A DNA stretch of 64,000 nucleotides from Porphyra umbilicalis (Eukaryota > Rhodophyta > Bangiophyceae > Bangiales > Bangiaceae), in NCBI GenBank assembly GCA_002049455.2, contig KV918785.1, forward strand, positions 295,868 to 359,867. Direction: 5' to 3'. Positions 1-12,156 of the stretch are shown here, in pieces. Numbering within the stretch: position 1 is the first letter of the stretch; each line of letters opens with the position of its first letter. The position numbers and the translations under genes are program-made. Under the pieces are notes generated by a model. It was not told where the DNA came from. It did no database searches and saw only the letters and a program-made list of their open reading frames with translations.

Positions 1-1153
1 GCATGCGGTCGAGGCGCGGCTGCGGCCGGTCGGTGACGGCCGTGTAGGCCACGTCCTTGGCCGGCGCCGACGGGAGCCCCATGTCCTTGCTCACCGCCGG
101 GTACGCCTCAATCGCGGCAATGACCTCTGCGGGGGTGGCCTTGGTGTCCAGCGTCAGCGACACGGCCTCGGTGTGGCCGTCGAGGACGTGCACCCGGTTG
201 CACATGGCCGACACGGCCAAGTCGGCAAACGCAAACGCGTCCTTGGCGGGGGAGAGGCCGCCGAGAATCTTGGTCGCCTCCTCCTCCATCTTTTCCTCCT
301 CCCCGCCAATGTGGGGCACCACATTGTCCAGGATGTCCATCCCCGACAGGCCCGGGTAGCCCGACCCCGAGATGGCCTGCATCGTCGCGACGGTCAGGGA
401 CTTGATGCCAAAGGCGCGGTGGATCGGCGCGAGCGCAATCGTCAGCGCGGTCGTCGAGCAGTTGGCGTTGGTGACGAGGCAGCCGGTTGTCCAGCCGCGC
501 GCCTTGCGTTGGGCGGCAAGGATGTCCACGTGCTCCGCATTGACCGGGGGGATGAGGATGGGCACGTCCGCGTCCATCCGGTGGTTTTTCGCGTTGGAGA
601 AGACCGCCGCACCAGCGGCGGCAAACGCGTCCTCCACCTCCCCAGCGACCGAAGCGTCGAGCCCCGAAAAGATAATCGCGCAGTCGGCCATGGCGCCCGC
701 CGTCGGGCTGCACTCAGAGACGGTCAAGCCGGCCATGGACGCGGGGATGGGCGTCGCCTGCTTCCAGTTGGCCGCCTCGGCATACGGCTTGCCCGCCGAC
801 CGGGGGGACGCCCCGAGGGCAGACACTTCAAACCAGGGGTGGCCCTCGAGGAGTGCCAAGAAGCGCTGCCCGACCGACCCCGTGCAGCCGAGCACGCCGA
901 CCTTGACGCGGTCGCCGGGGGCTACGGCCATGACCAGCGCCACGGCGGCCGTGCGGGAGGCGACCGCCGCCACCGGGCGGGCGGCCCCGCCGCCGCAAAA
1001 AGCCGACGCAGCCGCATCGATCGCCAAAGAGGCGCCGCCAAAGCGGGATGCGGGGAGGGCGGCGGCGGCGGGAGCGCGCCGCGACGTGTGCGCCGCCGAC
1101 CGGCCGCGGGCGGCGGTCGGGGCAGCCGCCGAAGCAGGCACAAAGGCTGCCAT
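1..1153 (-). CDS. asd: Aspartate-semialdehyde dehydrogenase, HOM2-like, 3' part cut by window edge
   Basis: Catalyses NADPH-dependent reduction of aspartyl-4-phosphate to aspartate semialdehyde, the branch point to lysine, threonine and methionine. Reading left from the ATG at 1153, the frame stays open to base 2. About 80 Ala/Arg/Ser-rich residues come first and look like an organelle transit peptide (inference). Then comes the Rossmann start VGVLGCTGSVGQRF, a GASPRSAGKPY stretch, the active-site segment VTNANCSTTALTIALAP with the catalytic Cys, SGSGYPGLSGMDILDNVVPHI, GGEEEKMEEE, and near the edge RPQPRLDR. These match the fungal/archaeal HOM2-type enzyme rather than the classic bacterial type. 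No intron is visible. The C-terminal residues lie outside the window. The ATG is preceded by only six C and three bases, unlike the C16 tracts of actin and cofilin. Confidence 0.93.
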   Translation of the reverse strand, partial: MAAFVPASAAAPTAARGRSAAHTSRRAPAAAALPASRFGGASLAIDAAASAFCGGGAARPVAAVASRTAAVALVMAVAPGDRVKVGVLGCTGSVGQRFLALLEGHPWFEVSALGASPRSAGKPYAEAANWKQATPIPASMAGLTVSECSPTAGAMADCAIIFSGLDASVAGEVEDAFAAAGAAVFSNAKNHRMDADVPILIPPVNAEHVDILAAQRKARGWTTGCLVTNANCSTTALTIALAPIHRAFGIKSLTVATMQAISGSGYPGLSGMDILDNVVPHIGGEEEKMEEEATKILGGLSPAKDAFAFADLAVSAMCNRVHVLDGHTEAVSLTLDTKATPAEVIAAIEAYPAVSKDMGLPSAPAKDVAYTAVTDRPQPRLDRM

Positions 1154-2275
1154 GATGGGGGGCACGTGCAGGTGGGGATGTGGAGAAACGAGTAGGGTGG
1201 AATTTCAGGAGAAAGAACAGAGGTGGGGGGGAGGGAGGGTGGGGGGGGAGGACGTTGCCCTGGCGACTCGCTCGGGTCAAGACGAGGCTCTCGACGTCGC
1301 AACAACCGAGGCAATGCGCGCCGCCGTGGTCCCATAGCCTGGCCATCTCCGATCAGCGATGGAGAATCTGCGGGATCACGCCTCGAGGCCCTTCCTGCGT
1401 CAGCCAGCGGGGCCTCGTTTGGACAGCTGGACCGCCCCAAATTTGCTCCGGATAGAAACGTAGCACTCGTGGTCAATGTAGAACCAGGGATGTGGGTTGA
1501 GAATTATCACGCGAAAATGATGGTCATATTTATCGAGAACCATCAAAATCATGCCTGCCCGCGCTGAAAATGATCGACATTGGGCCAAGTGATTGCATTT
1601 AACTGGAAGAAAGTACATGTCATGCAGCAAGTGGAACAAGCGGATCCTGGACTGGCTGACACCGCCTAAGTCGGTCTTAGCCTGCAGAGCTAGCCTGCTG
1701 AATGCTCCTGCTGCACCACCGGCACGTGCGCACCCGACCGCCGCCGTGCAGGTGGGCGGAGTACTGCTATATACCATGCTACCCTCCCGCCCGGCCGCAC
1801 GCCGCGTGGCGGCGGCCGCCGCTATCGCGGTCGTGATGGTTTGTGTCGGTTTGGCGGTCGTCGCCGCCGCCTTCCCGCCCACATGCGTGCCATCTCCTTA
1901 CAAGTTGGTCGCCATTTCTCCTCCCCCCGGCATTCCCGAGGGCGACGTCTCACACACCCCAACCCTGGTGAGGGTGGCCGTGTGGCGATCGCGGTCGGCC
2001 CACAACAACCCCCCCCTCCGACCCCCGCCCCGTCCGCCGCAGACGCGGCGGCGGGCGCCGCGCGAGCTGTCCCCCCCGTCGCCCCAATGACGGCGAGCAC
2101 GTGCCGCGCGGTGGAGGTGGCGGCTCACCTCCATAGGCATCGTGTGGAGGGGCGCGAGAGACGTACAGAAAGAGAACTAACAGGCTGTGAGACGAAACAT
2201 GAGTTAGGTCGACCATCAAGTACTTACAGATAAAGTCGGGCTATACCCCATGAACCATAATGTTTTATAATTAAT
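1154..2275. other. Upstream region of asd, no gene called
   Basis: This stretch holds pyrimidine-rich DNA (on the asd strand) just upstream of asd, then mixed sequence. Open frames exist on both strands but none shows a recognisable domain. It probably contains the asd promoter. Confidence 0.5.
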
Positions 2276-2335
2276 AAGAAAAGAAACCAACAATGATGAT
2301 TTCGTCAAAAAATCATCATTGTTGGTTTCTTTTCT
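2276..2335. repeat. Long perfect inverted repeat (hairpin)
   Basis: About 27-bp arms flank a loop of about 6 bases. The left arm reads AAGAAAAGAAACCAACAATG and onward; the right arm is its exact complement, ending in TTTCTTTTCTT. The hairpin sits in an AT-rich pocket inside very GC-rich DNA. It could be a small RNA precursor, a terminator-like structure or the remains of a MITE. Confidence 0.85.
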
Positions 2336-5300
2336 TCTTAAAGCGCAACGAACAGCCTCGGAGCATGCACCCCCACTACGCCTGGGCAAGGCAAGCGCCA
2401 CAGAGAAACAACAAGCGCTCGACACGCCGGGACCGCGGACGCCCGACCGCCCGCCGTCCGACGCGGCTGGTGCCGTGCCCCGCGCCACCGCCGCCGCAGT
2501 GCGGCGGTGCCGGCGGCCGCCACGGTGGCAGTGACGGCGGCAGCGACGGCGCCACCGCCGCCGCCGATGCAGCGCCACTCGCGGTGCGGGGGGGGGGGGG
2601 GGATTGAGGGGCGGGGGGGGGGGGGTACGGAATGCACCGCCCCCACAGACGGCGACGCGACGCCCGAGGGCGAGCGGCCGCGGCGCGCCGCGCCACCGGA
2701 CGACGCGCGCGGCGCCACCGCCGCGCACGTTGCCGCAGATGCGCTGTGCGTGTCCGACTCCGCCCCCTCCTGTGGCTCGGCCGTGGCCGCCCAGCTACAC
2801 ACGGGGGGGACACGCTGCGCGCTGCGTCGGCGGCGGCGTCGGCGGCGGCACCCCCAGCCGCGCCGTCGCCGGCCAGTGACCACCCACCGGCGGCCGCGGC
2901 GGCGGGGGCACCCGCCAACGGCGGCAGGTCGCGCGCGCCGTCGTCCGCGCGCCCGTGCCAGACGACGCGCCGCCGCCACGGGCAGATGCGCCGCTGCCGC
3001 CACGCGTAAGGGCTGGGGGGCGCCCCCCCCCCCCCGTCCCCCCCTCCCAGTGACCGCCTGCCGCGGCGCCTCACGCCGCCCTGTAATTGGCGCCGCCGAC
3101 GCTGGTGGGCGAGCGCCGCGCGCCAGTCGTCGCCACCAGCCGCAGCGGCGGGTGTGGCCGACGGCGGCCGCGTCGCCGCCGCCCGCCCCGCGCACCCGGT
3201 CCGCGTGCCACCCGACGCCGACCCGCGCGTGCGACGGCGACCGCAGCGGCCATCCCCCCGACCGTGACCTCACCGTCCCCGCCCACGATGGTCACATCAC
3301 CGCGGCTCCGTCGACCCTCAGAGCCGCCGCCGCCGCGGCGGCCGACGCGGCGAGACGCACCGCCACCGCTCGCCGCAGCCGCAGGGCGGGGGGGGGGGGG
3401 GGGGGGGGGTGCACCGCCGGCGGCAACGCCGACGCCACCCCCGTCGCCGGCGTGGGTGGAGGCGGCAGAGGCGCCGCCGCTCGCGACTCTTGAATCATCG
3501 ACGGCCGGTGGCGGTGGTGGTGGCGGGGGGGCGGTGGGCGGCGTCGGAGGTGGGGGCGGGGGGGGGGGGGGCGGCCGCGCCGCCGCGGCGGGCGTGGCGG
3601 GCGGTCCCCCCTCCACAAGGGTGAAGAACAAAGCGCCGCGGCATCCACGGCCGACTCGAACTTTCGTACGGGTCCGAAAGTAAACACACACACGCAGGTG
3701 CACACACAGTTTTGGCCATGCCTGCGGCGCGCACGCGGGCCAGAACGCCCTGAGCACGCCCCCAGTTTCCAACTTTGCTGCTGGCCCGACAAACCCAACA
3801 ACCATTGCTGTAAAAACAATGCGATCATGCCCACCGCCGGCGGTGGCCTGGCGCGCCAGGCCCGCGTCAAAGCCCTCGACCAAATCATCTGGCCATCGTG
3901 GCACTTTTCATGCTGGGAGCACCCAATGTAAGCGACACGTTCGCAATGATTTCTCGTCCGTCATACCAATGAAGACGCAAACCGCTTCATGCTCACCGGC
4001 CCCACGGCCCGCTCCACAAACAAGCTGCATACGGACTCTTCAGACGCCATATGAAAGCATTCTACAACAAAACGCACGACGGGGAACGCTCGAGAGACGC
4101 CTACGACCCGGGCAAAGACGGCTAGGCCTCGCAACCGAGATTCGTGCACGATCGCGGGGCGTTCGTTGACGTGGCATGGCTTCTGGGACCCTTCCGGGCA
4201 ACGTTGCGCAAGTGACCGTTCCCACAACCAATGGGATCACGTCCTTGGTTCGATTTGAAAATCTGCTGGCCGGCAGATTGAAATGCAACACATATTTTCC
4301 CGCGTGCGCACACATTTTAGTTTCGGCCATCCTGACAAGTACAGCCTTGTAACCTCGGCTGGATCATGAGGATGATGATCATCCCATTTGGTTGTCCATG
4401 GGCAGCCAATGAAAAACGAAGGATCTTATTCGTTCGCCCTTGGATACGAAGGCAGAGCGGTTTCCGTCAGCCTCGGTCCTCTTTATGATAGAAGTTTATT
4501 GTTTTGGTGCGTGAACTTTTCCCAGGTTACAACATTAGTTTTCTAGTTCAAATTGTCAGACCCGAGGGAGGGTGCACAAGCCGGCTATGAGCAGCCGAGA
4601 CCCCTCCCGTCGCTTAGGCCCCTACAGGCACCAGCTCCAGCTGGTGGCTGCTACGACACACTGCGGCGTCGTCGGCAGCTGCCGATTGCGCCGCCACGGC
4701 GGCCCCACTGCAGGTGCAGGTGGTGGGGGCGAGCGGGGGTGTCTGTCGGCAGCAGAGCGATCGCGCCCGTGGCCACCGACGCGGTCGATGCTGGCGTTAT
4801 TGACAGCTTGGTGGTCGGTGCCGACGAAGACGGCGACGCTGCACCCGCGGCTTCGTCCCTCACGGGCGCATCTTCCACCGCCTTGCTCGCGATGCCTGCT
4901 GCCTGCGCCGCGGCAGGCACCCCCGGCACTAGCCTCCAGGACACCTCTGCGCTGACCGTGGCGCTGCCCCCGCTGCTCCACGGCGGAGGGTGCCATGTAT
5001 TGGCGGTGCCCGTCCGACGCCACCCGGTGAAACCCGCACCTTCGTGATCCACCAACTCCCGCGTCGACCTCTCCCCCCCTCCCCTTCTCACCCTAAACGT
5101 CACCAATGTCTCCGTCTTCTTCCCTGCGACTGAACGGACGGCGGCATTGCTCGATGGCCGCCATAAGCGCTTGCCACTGTCTTCACCAGCTGCTTGTGCA
5201 CACTAGCGGTTCTCTACTCACCCGGTGAGCGCTTTGAAATCAGGAGCAGCGGCAGCACCATCGTCGACGTCTGGACGGTCGACGATATGCACAATGCAAT

Positions 5301-6073
5301 GTGGATTGAGCGGAAATGACACGGGGTCGCAGCCCCGCATGCTGCGAGAGTGTGAGTCCGTTGGTTGCAACGTTTCCCAACGATATATGTTGCGTACGGC
5401 AATAGCCATGTCCAGGATGCCGATATGGCGTGCACCGCTGAGTTTCCGGCGACCAGCCGCACCAACACGCGTGGCACCCTGTCCATGGCCGACCGTGGCG
5501 ACGCAGGCCGCCCTCCCGCACAGCACTTGCAGGCGATGAATCCCCTTCACAGCAAGTCGCTGGGAGATCCTGACGGACACGCCAGACCGACAAAGCGGGG
5601 ACAAGGCGGTCGAAAAAACAGAGAAAGAAGAGATCATGCAGATACATGGGGACGTCACACCACCCCACGCCCCACTCCTCTATGACGCCGTGCCCACCCA
5701 CACACCCGCACTCACGCAACCCAACAGCGGTGTCTGCACAGCGCCCCGCCCGTCCTGCCGGTTGCGTCTTGAGGCGGCGCCTCGCCACTGCGATGCGCCC
5801 CGCTTAGCGTCGGCGGCAATCCCGCCGCGCCCGAGTCTCCACCTGGGCATCCTCGCTGCGCTGTCGACCAATACCACGCGGTACAAAAACACACACACCA
5901 CCGGAAAACGCTGAAACGAGGGGCAACCACCGTCAGCAGCCACTCATAGACGTGCTCCGCGTCACCCCGCTCCACCCCACCGCCACGCTCCGCGTGCATC
6001 GCCCGTCTAGTCTCCCGCTACAACCCACAACTCCCCACCGCACCAACAAGCAGCGCAGACACACACGTACCGC
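2336..6073. other. Long region with no supported gene
   Basis: From about 2450 to 3620 the sequence is Ala/Pro/Arg-biased in all frames, with G runs at 2588-2602 and 3388-3409. From 3650 to 6073 composition is more balanced. Candidate frames such as 3071-3904 minus and 4651-5106 minus carry no recognisable motif. The part nearest 6073 is the 3' flank of actin. Confidence 0.5.
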
Positions 6074-7198
6074 TTAGAAGCACTTGCGGTGCACCACAGA
6101 AGGGCCCGCCTCCTCAAACTCAGCGCGGTCGATCCACATCGCCTGGAATGTGGAGAGCGACGACAGGATGGACCCGCCAATCCACACCGAGTACTGGCGC
6201 TCGGGCGGCGCAATGACCTTGACCTTGATGCTCTTGGGCGCGAGCGCCTCAATCTCGCGCTGCACGCGGTTGGCAATGCCCGCAAACATTGTCGAGCCGC
6301 CCGACATGACCGCGTTGCTGTACAGGTCCTTGCGGATGTCAATGTCCGTCTTCATGATGGACGAGTAGGCGGTGCGGTGCATGCCCGTCATCTCATTGCC
6401 GAGGAGCTCCGGCTTGAACAGCGCCTCGGGGCACTGGAAGCGCTCCGCCCCGACCGTAATCGTCTGCCCGTCGGGCAGTTCGTACTCCTTCTCCAGCGCC
6501 GAGTTGGACGACGAGTTCGCGAGCTCCTTGTCATAATCCTCCGCAACGTAGCACAGCTGCTGCTTGATGTCGCGCACAATCTCCAGCTCCGCCGACGTCG
6601 TGAAGCTGTACCCGCGCTGCTGGAGGAGCTTGGCCATGTGGGCGGTCAGGTCGCGGCCGGCAAGGTCAATCCGCAGCACCGCGTGCGGCAGCGAGTACCC
6701 CTCATAGATGGGCACCGTGTGCGTCACACCGTCGCCCGAGTCAATGACCACGCCCGACGTGCGGCCTGACGCGTACAGCGACAAGACGGCCTGGATGGCC
6801 ACGTAAAAGGCGGGCACCGAGAAAGACTCAAACATAATCTGCGTCATACGCTCGCGGTTGGCCTTGGGGTTGAGCGGCGCCTCAGTCAGGAGGACGGGAT
6901 GCTCGGCCGGGTCGACGCGGAGCTCCGAGTAGAACGCGTGGTGCCAGATCTTCTCCATGTCGTTCCAGTTGGTCACGATGCCGTGCTCCAGCGGGTACTT
7001 GATGAGGAGGACACCGCGGCGGGCCATGGCCGCGTCGCCAATGTACTCGTCCTTGGCGCCCGAACCGACCATGATGCCCTTCTGCTTGGGCGTGCCAATC
7101 ACCGCGGGGAAGACCGACTTGGGCGAGTCCTCCCCGGCAATGCCGGTCTTGCAACGGCCCGAGCCATTGTCAATGACGACAGCCGCCTTGCTGCTCAT
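6074..7198 (-). CDS. Actin, intronless
   Basis: Encodes a 374-residue actin, the usual length, with no intron. The ATP-binding start [18 protein letters not shown], the segment [72 protein letters not shown] and the C-terminus SVVHRKCF are all present. Several normally invariant places differ: Cys in [15 protein letters not shown] where most actins have a GMGQKDSYVG-like stretch, and MARRGVL where most have SKRGIL. It is therefore a rather divergent conventional actin, not clearly an actin-related protein. The open frame extends upstream to 7984, but the extra part is Pro/Arg low complexity and the actin N-terminus fixes the ATG at 7198. A C16 tract lies six bases before it. The gene ends in TAA. 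Cofilin, its filament-severing partner, lies 5 kb away. Confidence 0.97.
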   Translation of the reverse strand: MSSKAAVVIDNGSGRCKTGIAGEDSPKSVFPAVIGTPKQKGIMVGSGAKDEYIGDAAMARRGVLLIKYPLEHGIVTNWNDMEKIWHHAFYSELRVDPAEHPVLLTEAPLNPKANRERMTQIMFESFSVPAFYVAIQAVLSLYASGRTSGVVIDSGDGVTHTVPIYEGYSLPHAVLRIDLAGRDLTAHMAKLLQQRGYSFTTSAELEIVRDIKQQLCYVAEDYDKELANSSSNSALEKEYELPDGQTITVGAERFQCPEALFKPELLGNEMTGMHRTAYSSIMKTDIDIRKDLYSNAVMSGGSTMFAGIANRVQREIEALAPKSIKVKVIAPPERQYSVWIGGSILSSLSTFQAMWIDRAEFEEAGPSVVHRKCF

Positions 7199-7220
7199 GG
7201 TTGCGGGGGGGGGGGGGGGG
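7199..7220 (-). promoter_or_regulatory. C16-N6 leader directly before actin ATG
   Basis: On the coding strand there are sixteen C (7220 down to 7205), then GCAACC, then ATG. The same length and spacing occur before cofilin and before the ORF at 34191. The tract may be a 5'-UTR or initiator element; its function is inferred only from position. Confidence 0.6.
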
Positions 7221-8133
7221 CGTGGGCACAACGTCGGCGACGGCGGGGGGGGCGGGAGCGTGACGGCAGCGGCGGCGGCGGCGGTTGTGGCGGCGGAAGC
7301 GGCGGCGGGACCACAGCTGGGGTCGGGGGACGGGTGTTGCTCAAAAAGGCCCGCGGGTGTGAGGGAACAAGCGGTGGAAGCTGCGCGTCTGCGACGGCTC
7401 TTCTGTTCTACCCACCACTCACACGCCTTGTGGGGGGGGGGGCGGAGGGGGGAAGTGGAGGGGCGCCCGAGCAGACTTGGCTGCCGGCCCTCCAGGGGCG
7501 ACCCGCGGCGCCGCCGGCCGCTGCGCCACTGGCAGCAGGGCTGCGTGGGGTCTGCCGCTCCCCCTGCAGGCGCTCCCGGCCCCCCCCCACCAACGCGGCG
7601 CACGGGCGTACGTGGTGACTCGGACGCAGAGCGCGGCGGACACAGCCGCCGGGCCCCCGGCAGCGGCCGTGGCGTGGCGTGCGGGCATGGGGGCGCCGCC
7701 GCTCCCTCCCCCGCGGTTGTCGGCAGGCCACGCCCAGGCCGTGCTGCGCCGCGCTGCGCGCCCCTCCCCCGCCCCCTCTGGCACGGATGGAGCTGGCCGC
7801 GGGGCGACCGGTGCCAGCGGCCACAGCCTGAGCGATCGCCACGACGGCCAGGGGAGGGGTGGCGGGGGGGGGGGCGGGGGTTGGCCGCGACGGCCACGCC
7901 CGCCACCCCCCCGCTCGTGGGAGCCGGCGCGCACCCCAAACGCAAGCGCCCCGCCAGGCGCCGCGACGGCGCCCCCACCGCCACACCCCCCGCCGCGCCT
8001 CGCCGCTGCCGCCCCGCCCCCCGACACCTGACGCCGCCGGGGGGGGGTCGCCGCCGCCCTCAACCGCCCGCGGCGGTGCCGGGGGGGCTCGCCGCCCCTG
8101 CCCCCGCACCCATTCCCGCGCCGGCGTTGGCAA
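7221..8133. other. GC-rich upstream region of actin
   Basis: The sequence is dominated by G-rich runs and Pro/Ala/Arg-type low complexity in every frame. No protein family is visible. It probably contains the actin promoter. Confidence 0.5.
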
Positions 8134-9957
8134 CACAGCACGTTGTCAAATTGGGTCACGGAGAACTTAAAATATATATGCGAACCGTGAGAGGTCGTGA
8201 GAGAAATGTTTTTCCATGCAGCAAACCTCGTGACACCATCCTCGCAAATGTCGCTGTGTCGATCTCTAAAAGGCTCTGTCTGAGAAGGCTTTCTGACACC
8301 CCCAGAGACCTTCTTACCCCACCCACCTGGTCACCCCTACCCATGTGCGTACTCGTCTACTCCCAATAGCTGCGGGCACCGCCCAACCACGGACACTTGT
8401 GCTTGCCTCCTTTCCTGTCCTCTCCCACTCCTTTCTCCTGCTGGCAGGGGGGGGGGGGCGAGGGGGGCTGCACATACATGCCGAGGGGGTCGGGGAGGAT
8501 GGGGGCGCAAACGGTGTCGCTAGAGTGGGACGGCTGCTGGCATTGCCGTGCAGAGCTCTGGCAGGGTCATGGGGCAGGTCCTCCTTGCGCGATCAAACGG
8601 CAACCTTCACACCCAGTTCAAGGCAGACTTGGCGTACACAGTATGCATTCTTGCGGGCACATGGAGACCTCTGCTCGGACGCCTCACCGTCGTAGCTTGT
8701 GTCAGCCAGACTTTGTTCAGTACCTGTTGGCATGATAGTCTGCTACCAATGGGGACCCAGGATGCGCCCCCGGTCAACCGGGCAGCCAACCAGCGGGCTG
8801 GAAAACGTCAAGCCTTGTGCTTGGGGATAGCGGGGCGATTAATAATAATTCGAAGTGCTGGGCGGCGCCAATGCGCGCCCTCGGCATGTGTGCAGGTGAC
8901 TGCCATGCTGCCCCCAGCCCCGCTCCTGGCTGCCGCCCAAGTGCACAAGTGCTGCCAACATCCCCGCTCGCTCTCCTGGCCGACCGCTCGGCCCACCCTC
9001 CTGGCGGACCGCCCCGCCCACCCTCTGGTCGACCGCCCCACCCACCCTCCTGGCCGGAAGCCCCGGCCACCCTCTGTTCGATCGCCCCGCCCACCCTCCT
9101 GCCGACCGCCCTCGTTCCTGTCGTATTCTTATCTGCATCCCCTCCATCCCACGCATTCTCTCCAGCTCGCACGGGGGCGGGGGGGAGTCACTCTACGACG
9201 GGCCGGACGACGTTTGCAGTCGCTGGACTAGTGGTGGTGGCGATTGGGTGGGGATCCACACTGGCGCAGTGTGGATAGTGTGACGCGCGCGGTGGGTGGG
9301 TGGTGGAAGGGTTGGATGAACTGACCACGTACTTCTTTTTCGTGTTCGCTCGCCCGTCCCCCATGTATCCTTACCATGCATATGTGCGATGGCTTCCTCT
9401 TTCTTGGCTTCTGTTTCTTTGCAAACCAATGGGTGTTGCTGACATCGAAGTCGAGTAACTTGTGTCATACGCACATGCATGCGTGGTGTCCGCGAGTCGC
9501 TGACATGGTGAGCTTGCTGTTGTCCGGTGGCCTGTAGCTCTGTCAGAGTTTGCGGCTGTGTGCAGTTAGCTACATGTCTGCGTGACTCTGTAGCACACCG
9601 TGGCTTTCTTATCGATTTCGTGTCTGCTCTGCCACCCGTGCCCGCGCCGAGCAACAATAAAGCGACCGTGTCTTTCAATGCATCTTTGGCATGTATCCTC
9701 AATGCTGGCCGGTGTCACATCCTTTCCTCCGTCAGGGTCTTGCTCCACTTCTTCCCCGAGACCTCCGAGGGATCATTGCGGCGAGTCTCGCAACATATGT
9801 CTCGAAGGATGTGAACTTCTCCTTAAAGATTGGGCAAAGAGGAGTTATGTACTCATTTTCGATCTCTCTCTGAACGCAAAGGGGTCGAGCAGCAATACGG
9901 TTCGGCCTTGTTGCAGATACCTTGGAACCTGACACGAGATTTCATCAACGCGCTGTG
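8134..9957 (+). mobile_element. 1.82-kb non-autonomous DNA transposon, copy A
   Basis: Both ends begin with CACAGC on the outside: the left end reads CACAGCACGTTGTCAAAT and the right end, on the other strand, CACAGCGCGTTGATGAAAT. The flanks are AA on each side, which fits a 2-bp target duplication. The same unit occurs in inverted orientation at 32095-33916 with only a few substitutions and a 2-bp difference. No transposase is encoded. CACAG termini with a 2-bp duplication suggest an EnSpm/CACTA-type element, probably moved in trans. The interior holds a minisatellite and otherwise ordinary sequence. Confidence 0.8.
8974..9110 (+). repeat. Minisatellite inside copy A, unit about 24-26 bp
   Basis: About five units of the form CGACCGCCCCRCCCACCCTC followed by CTGG or CTGT occur in tandem. 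The array is present in mirror form in copy B. Confidence 0.8.
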
Positions 9958-12134
9958 AACGGCGCGGCAACGGCTGCGAGTGGCGGCCGCGCCGGGGGCC
10001 ATCCTAGGAAAAAAAATGCGGCGCCTGGGGGGTCCAGGGGCGCGCCGCCACCGACCGCCACACGCCTCGGCAGGCGAGAGGCGGTCACCGTTGAGCCCCA
10101 CGCCCCCTCCGTGCCGCCGCCGCGGCGTGCCGCGTCGGCCGCCGGCAGGCGACACTCGCGCCCCGTCGCCGTCGTGCCATGCCGGGGGAGGCGGGGGGAG
10201 GGGGGGGGGCACGCCACGCTCGGCGCGTGCCACGCCAAAATACTCGGCTGCTGCCCTTGATGAGTACATCCGAGGGCGGCGGTGGAAATGCAGGCGCGGG
10301 CGGCCGAGCGGCCAGGTGGCGGGCGCGGCCAGACCCCCCCTCCCGGTGTGGCAGGCGCGGCGCCCATCCCCCCACCGCCGAGTGGCGTGCGAGGCGCCGC
10401 GTAGGCGCGGGGGTGCAGCGCAGGCGGCCACGCACGCTGACACCGTGGCCCGACGGCCGCAGCATTCGGGAGCGAGACAAAGAGCCACCGGTCGGACGCT
10501 TCCCATTCGGCTGCGGCAGTCGTGATGAACTGTGTGAGGCTAGAGGGTGCGGCACGACTGGTTCTTGCGGTGGTTTTGGTGTGCCAGGCAACACTCGGAT
10601 CACGCGGATGGACCGCAGGGGCGAGCGAGACACTCGTCTCGGATGGCACTCAATTCGTCGCGGCCCGAGGTGGTGTCCCGCTGCCGCACAGGTCTGCTTG
10701 AGGGGCCCTGCTGGCCACCTCCCATGCAACACGAGAGAGAGCATCAGAAATAATTACGGATGCGTCCTTTTGTGAGCACCTGAGAGGGTCCACTTTATTT
10801 TCCCCATCGCGGCTTGCAAATCGCGCGACACAGTGGGACAAGGGAGCAATCCCAACGGTTGCGTCGTGGCGGCCCGGTTCGAGCAGTGTAGGGCAAGAGG
10901 GCACGCTGCTGACACCAGCACCAGTTGTGCTTCTCCAGCCCTCGCGGGCACCAGCCCTCCGCTTGCTCCTCGCCAGCCGCAGCCCCCCCCCCTCTGATGG
11001 TCCATTTTCTCAGGGAATGACAGTGTTAGTGGCCTCTGGCGGCGGGGCGGCGCTCCACGCCCCCAGGGACCGTGGGCGGCATCCCCGCGCCGCTTCCTGC
11101 AGGAGGCGGGACGCTCCAGGCCTGGAGCGTCCCGCCCCCGCGCCGCCTGCATGTCTGGAGGCGACAGCGCCTGTGGCTGTTGAACCGAGCATTGCCGGAG
11201 TCATTTTTGTCAGCGTCAGCAGCGGCCGGCGAGCCCCCCTCTCTCGCGGCGACAGCACACCAGAAGGGAGGGGCCGAGACTCGATGCGGCAGCGAATGCA
11301 GGCCTGTCTGTCGCTGGATTGGGGCTGTGTTCCTCCCCTGCCCTCCCCTCCCCACGCTCCCACCTCCTCTGGTTGGACGAACTCGGGACCTCCTGTCGTC
11401 TTCTGTTTCTTTTTGTCTCATGCTCCCTCCCCCCTCCCCGTGGGCGTTGGTGCGCCTCCGGGAACGCAAGCCCGCCCTTCCTAAATTATTGGGCGGCTGG
11501 GCTGCCGCGCCCCACACACCCGCTGCGGCCGACTAGTAGCCGACCCCCCCCGCCCGCTTCCCCCGCCGACTGTCCGTCCACCCCTCCGCCCCCAGAGAGG
11601 CGTGCGTCGGTGGTGGCGTTATGGGCTTGCCACGAAGTGGCCACTCCCGCAGCGGCGCCTGCCCACGCTGGCTGTGGGTTGGACACGCAGCACCGCTCTG
11701 CATCCGCCGCAGCCGAGCGACGCGGCGGGGGGGAGCAGGGTGTGGTGACGGGACGAGCGGGGGGGGGGGGTGCCTCGACCCGGAGCGGCTGCGGCGTGGT
11801 GCTGGTGGCTGCCCACCCGGCCTGCGCGCAGGTGGTCGGCGCACGGCCCCCCCCACTGGGTGCTTTCGCAGGGCACGAGGTTCTAGTTGTCTGTCACGCT
11901 CTCAGTGGGCAGGGCGTGCGTCGGCCACTCACCCGCGTGTCCCGACCCACCAGAGGATCGCCCCTTATTTGCCACCACCGCCACTGGGGGGTCGTTCCCA
12001 CGGGCTGCGGGTGTAGCCGGACATTGACGCCGACGTCGTCGACTCGCCGCTCCCCGTCACTACACACCCGCCTCACCCCCCCACCCATCCCACCCCCCCT
12101 CCCCCCACCCGCACCGCTCCGTCGTCTGCCGTCA
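9958..12134. other. Intergenic region, no gene supported
   Basis: Open frames run on both strands because of high GC, but none shows a recognisable domain. The last 60 bases are a C-rich stretch leading into the cofilin gene. Confidence 0.5.
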
Positions 12135-12156
12135 CCCCCCCCCCCCCCCCTCTACA
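12135..12156 (+). promoter_or_regulatory. C16-N6 leader directly before cofilin ATG
   Basis: Sixteen C (12135-12150) are followed by TCTACA and the ATG at 12157. Length and spacing match the actin leader exactly. Confidence 0.6.

Noticed and set aside
7199-7984. N-terminal extension of the actin frame by 262 codons
   Set aside because: The extension is low complexity and crosses the C16 tract; the canonical actin N-terminus fixes the start at 7198.
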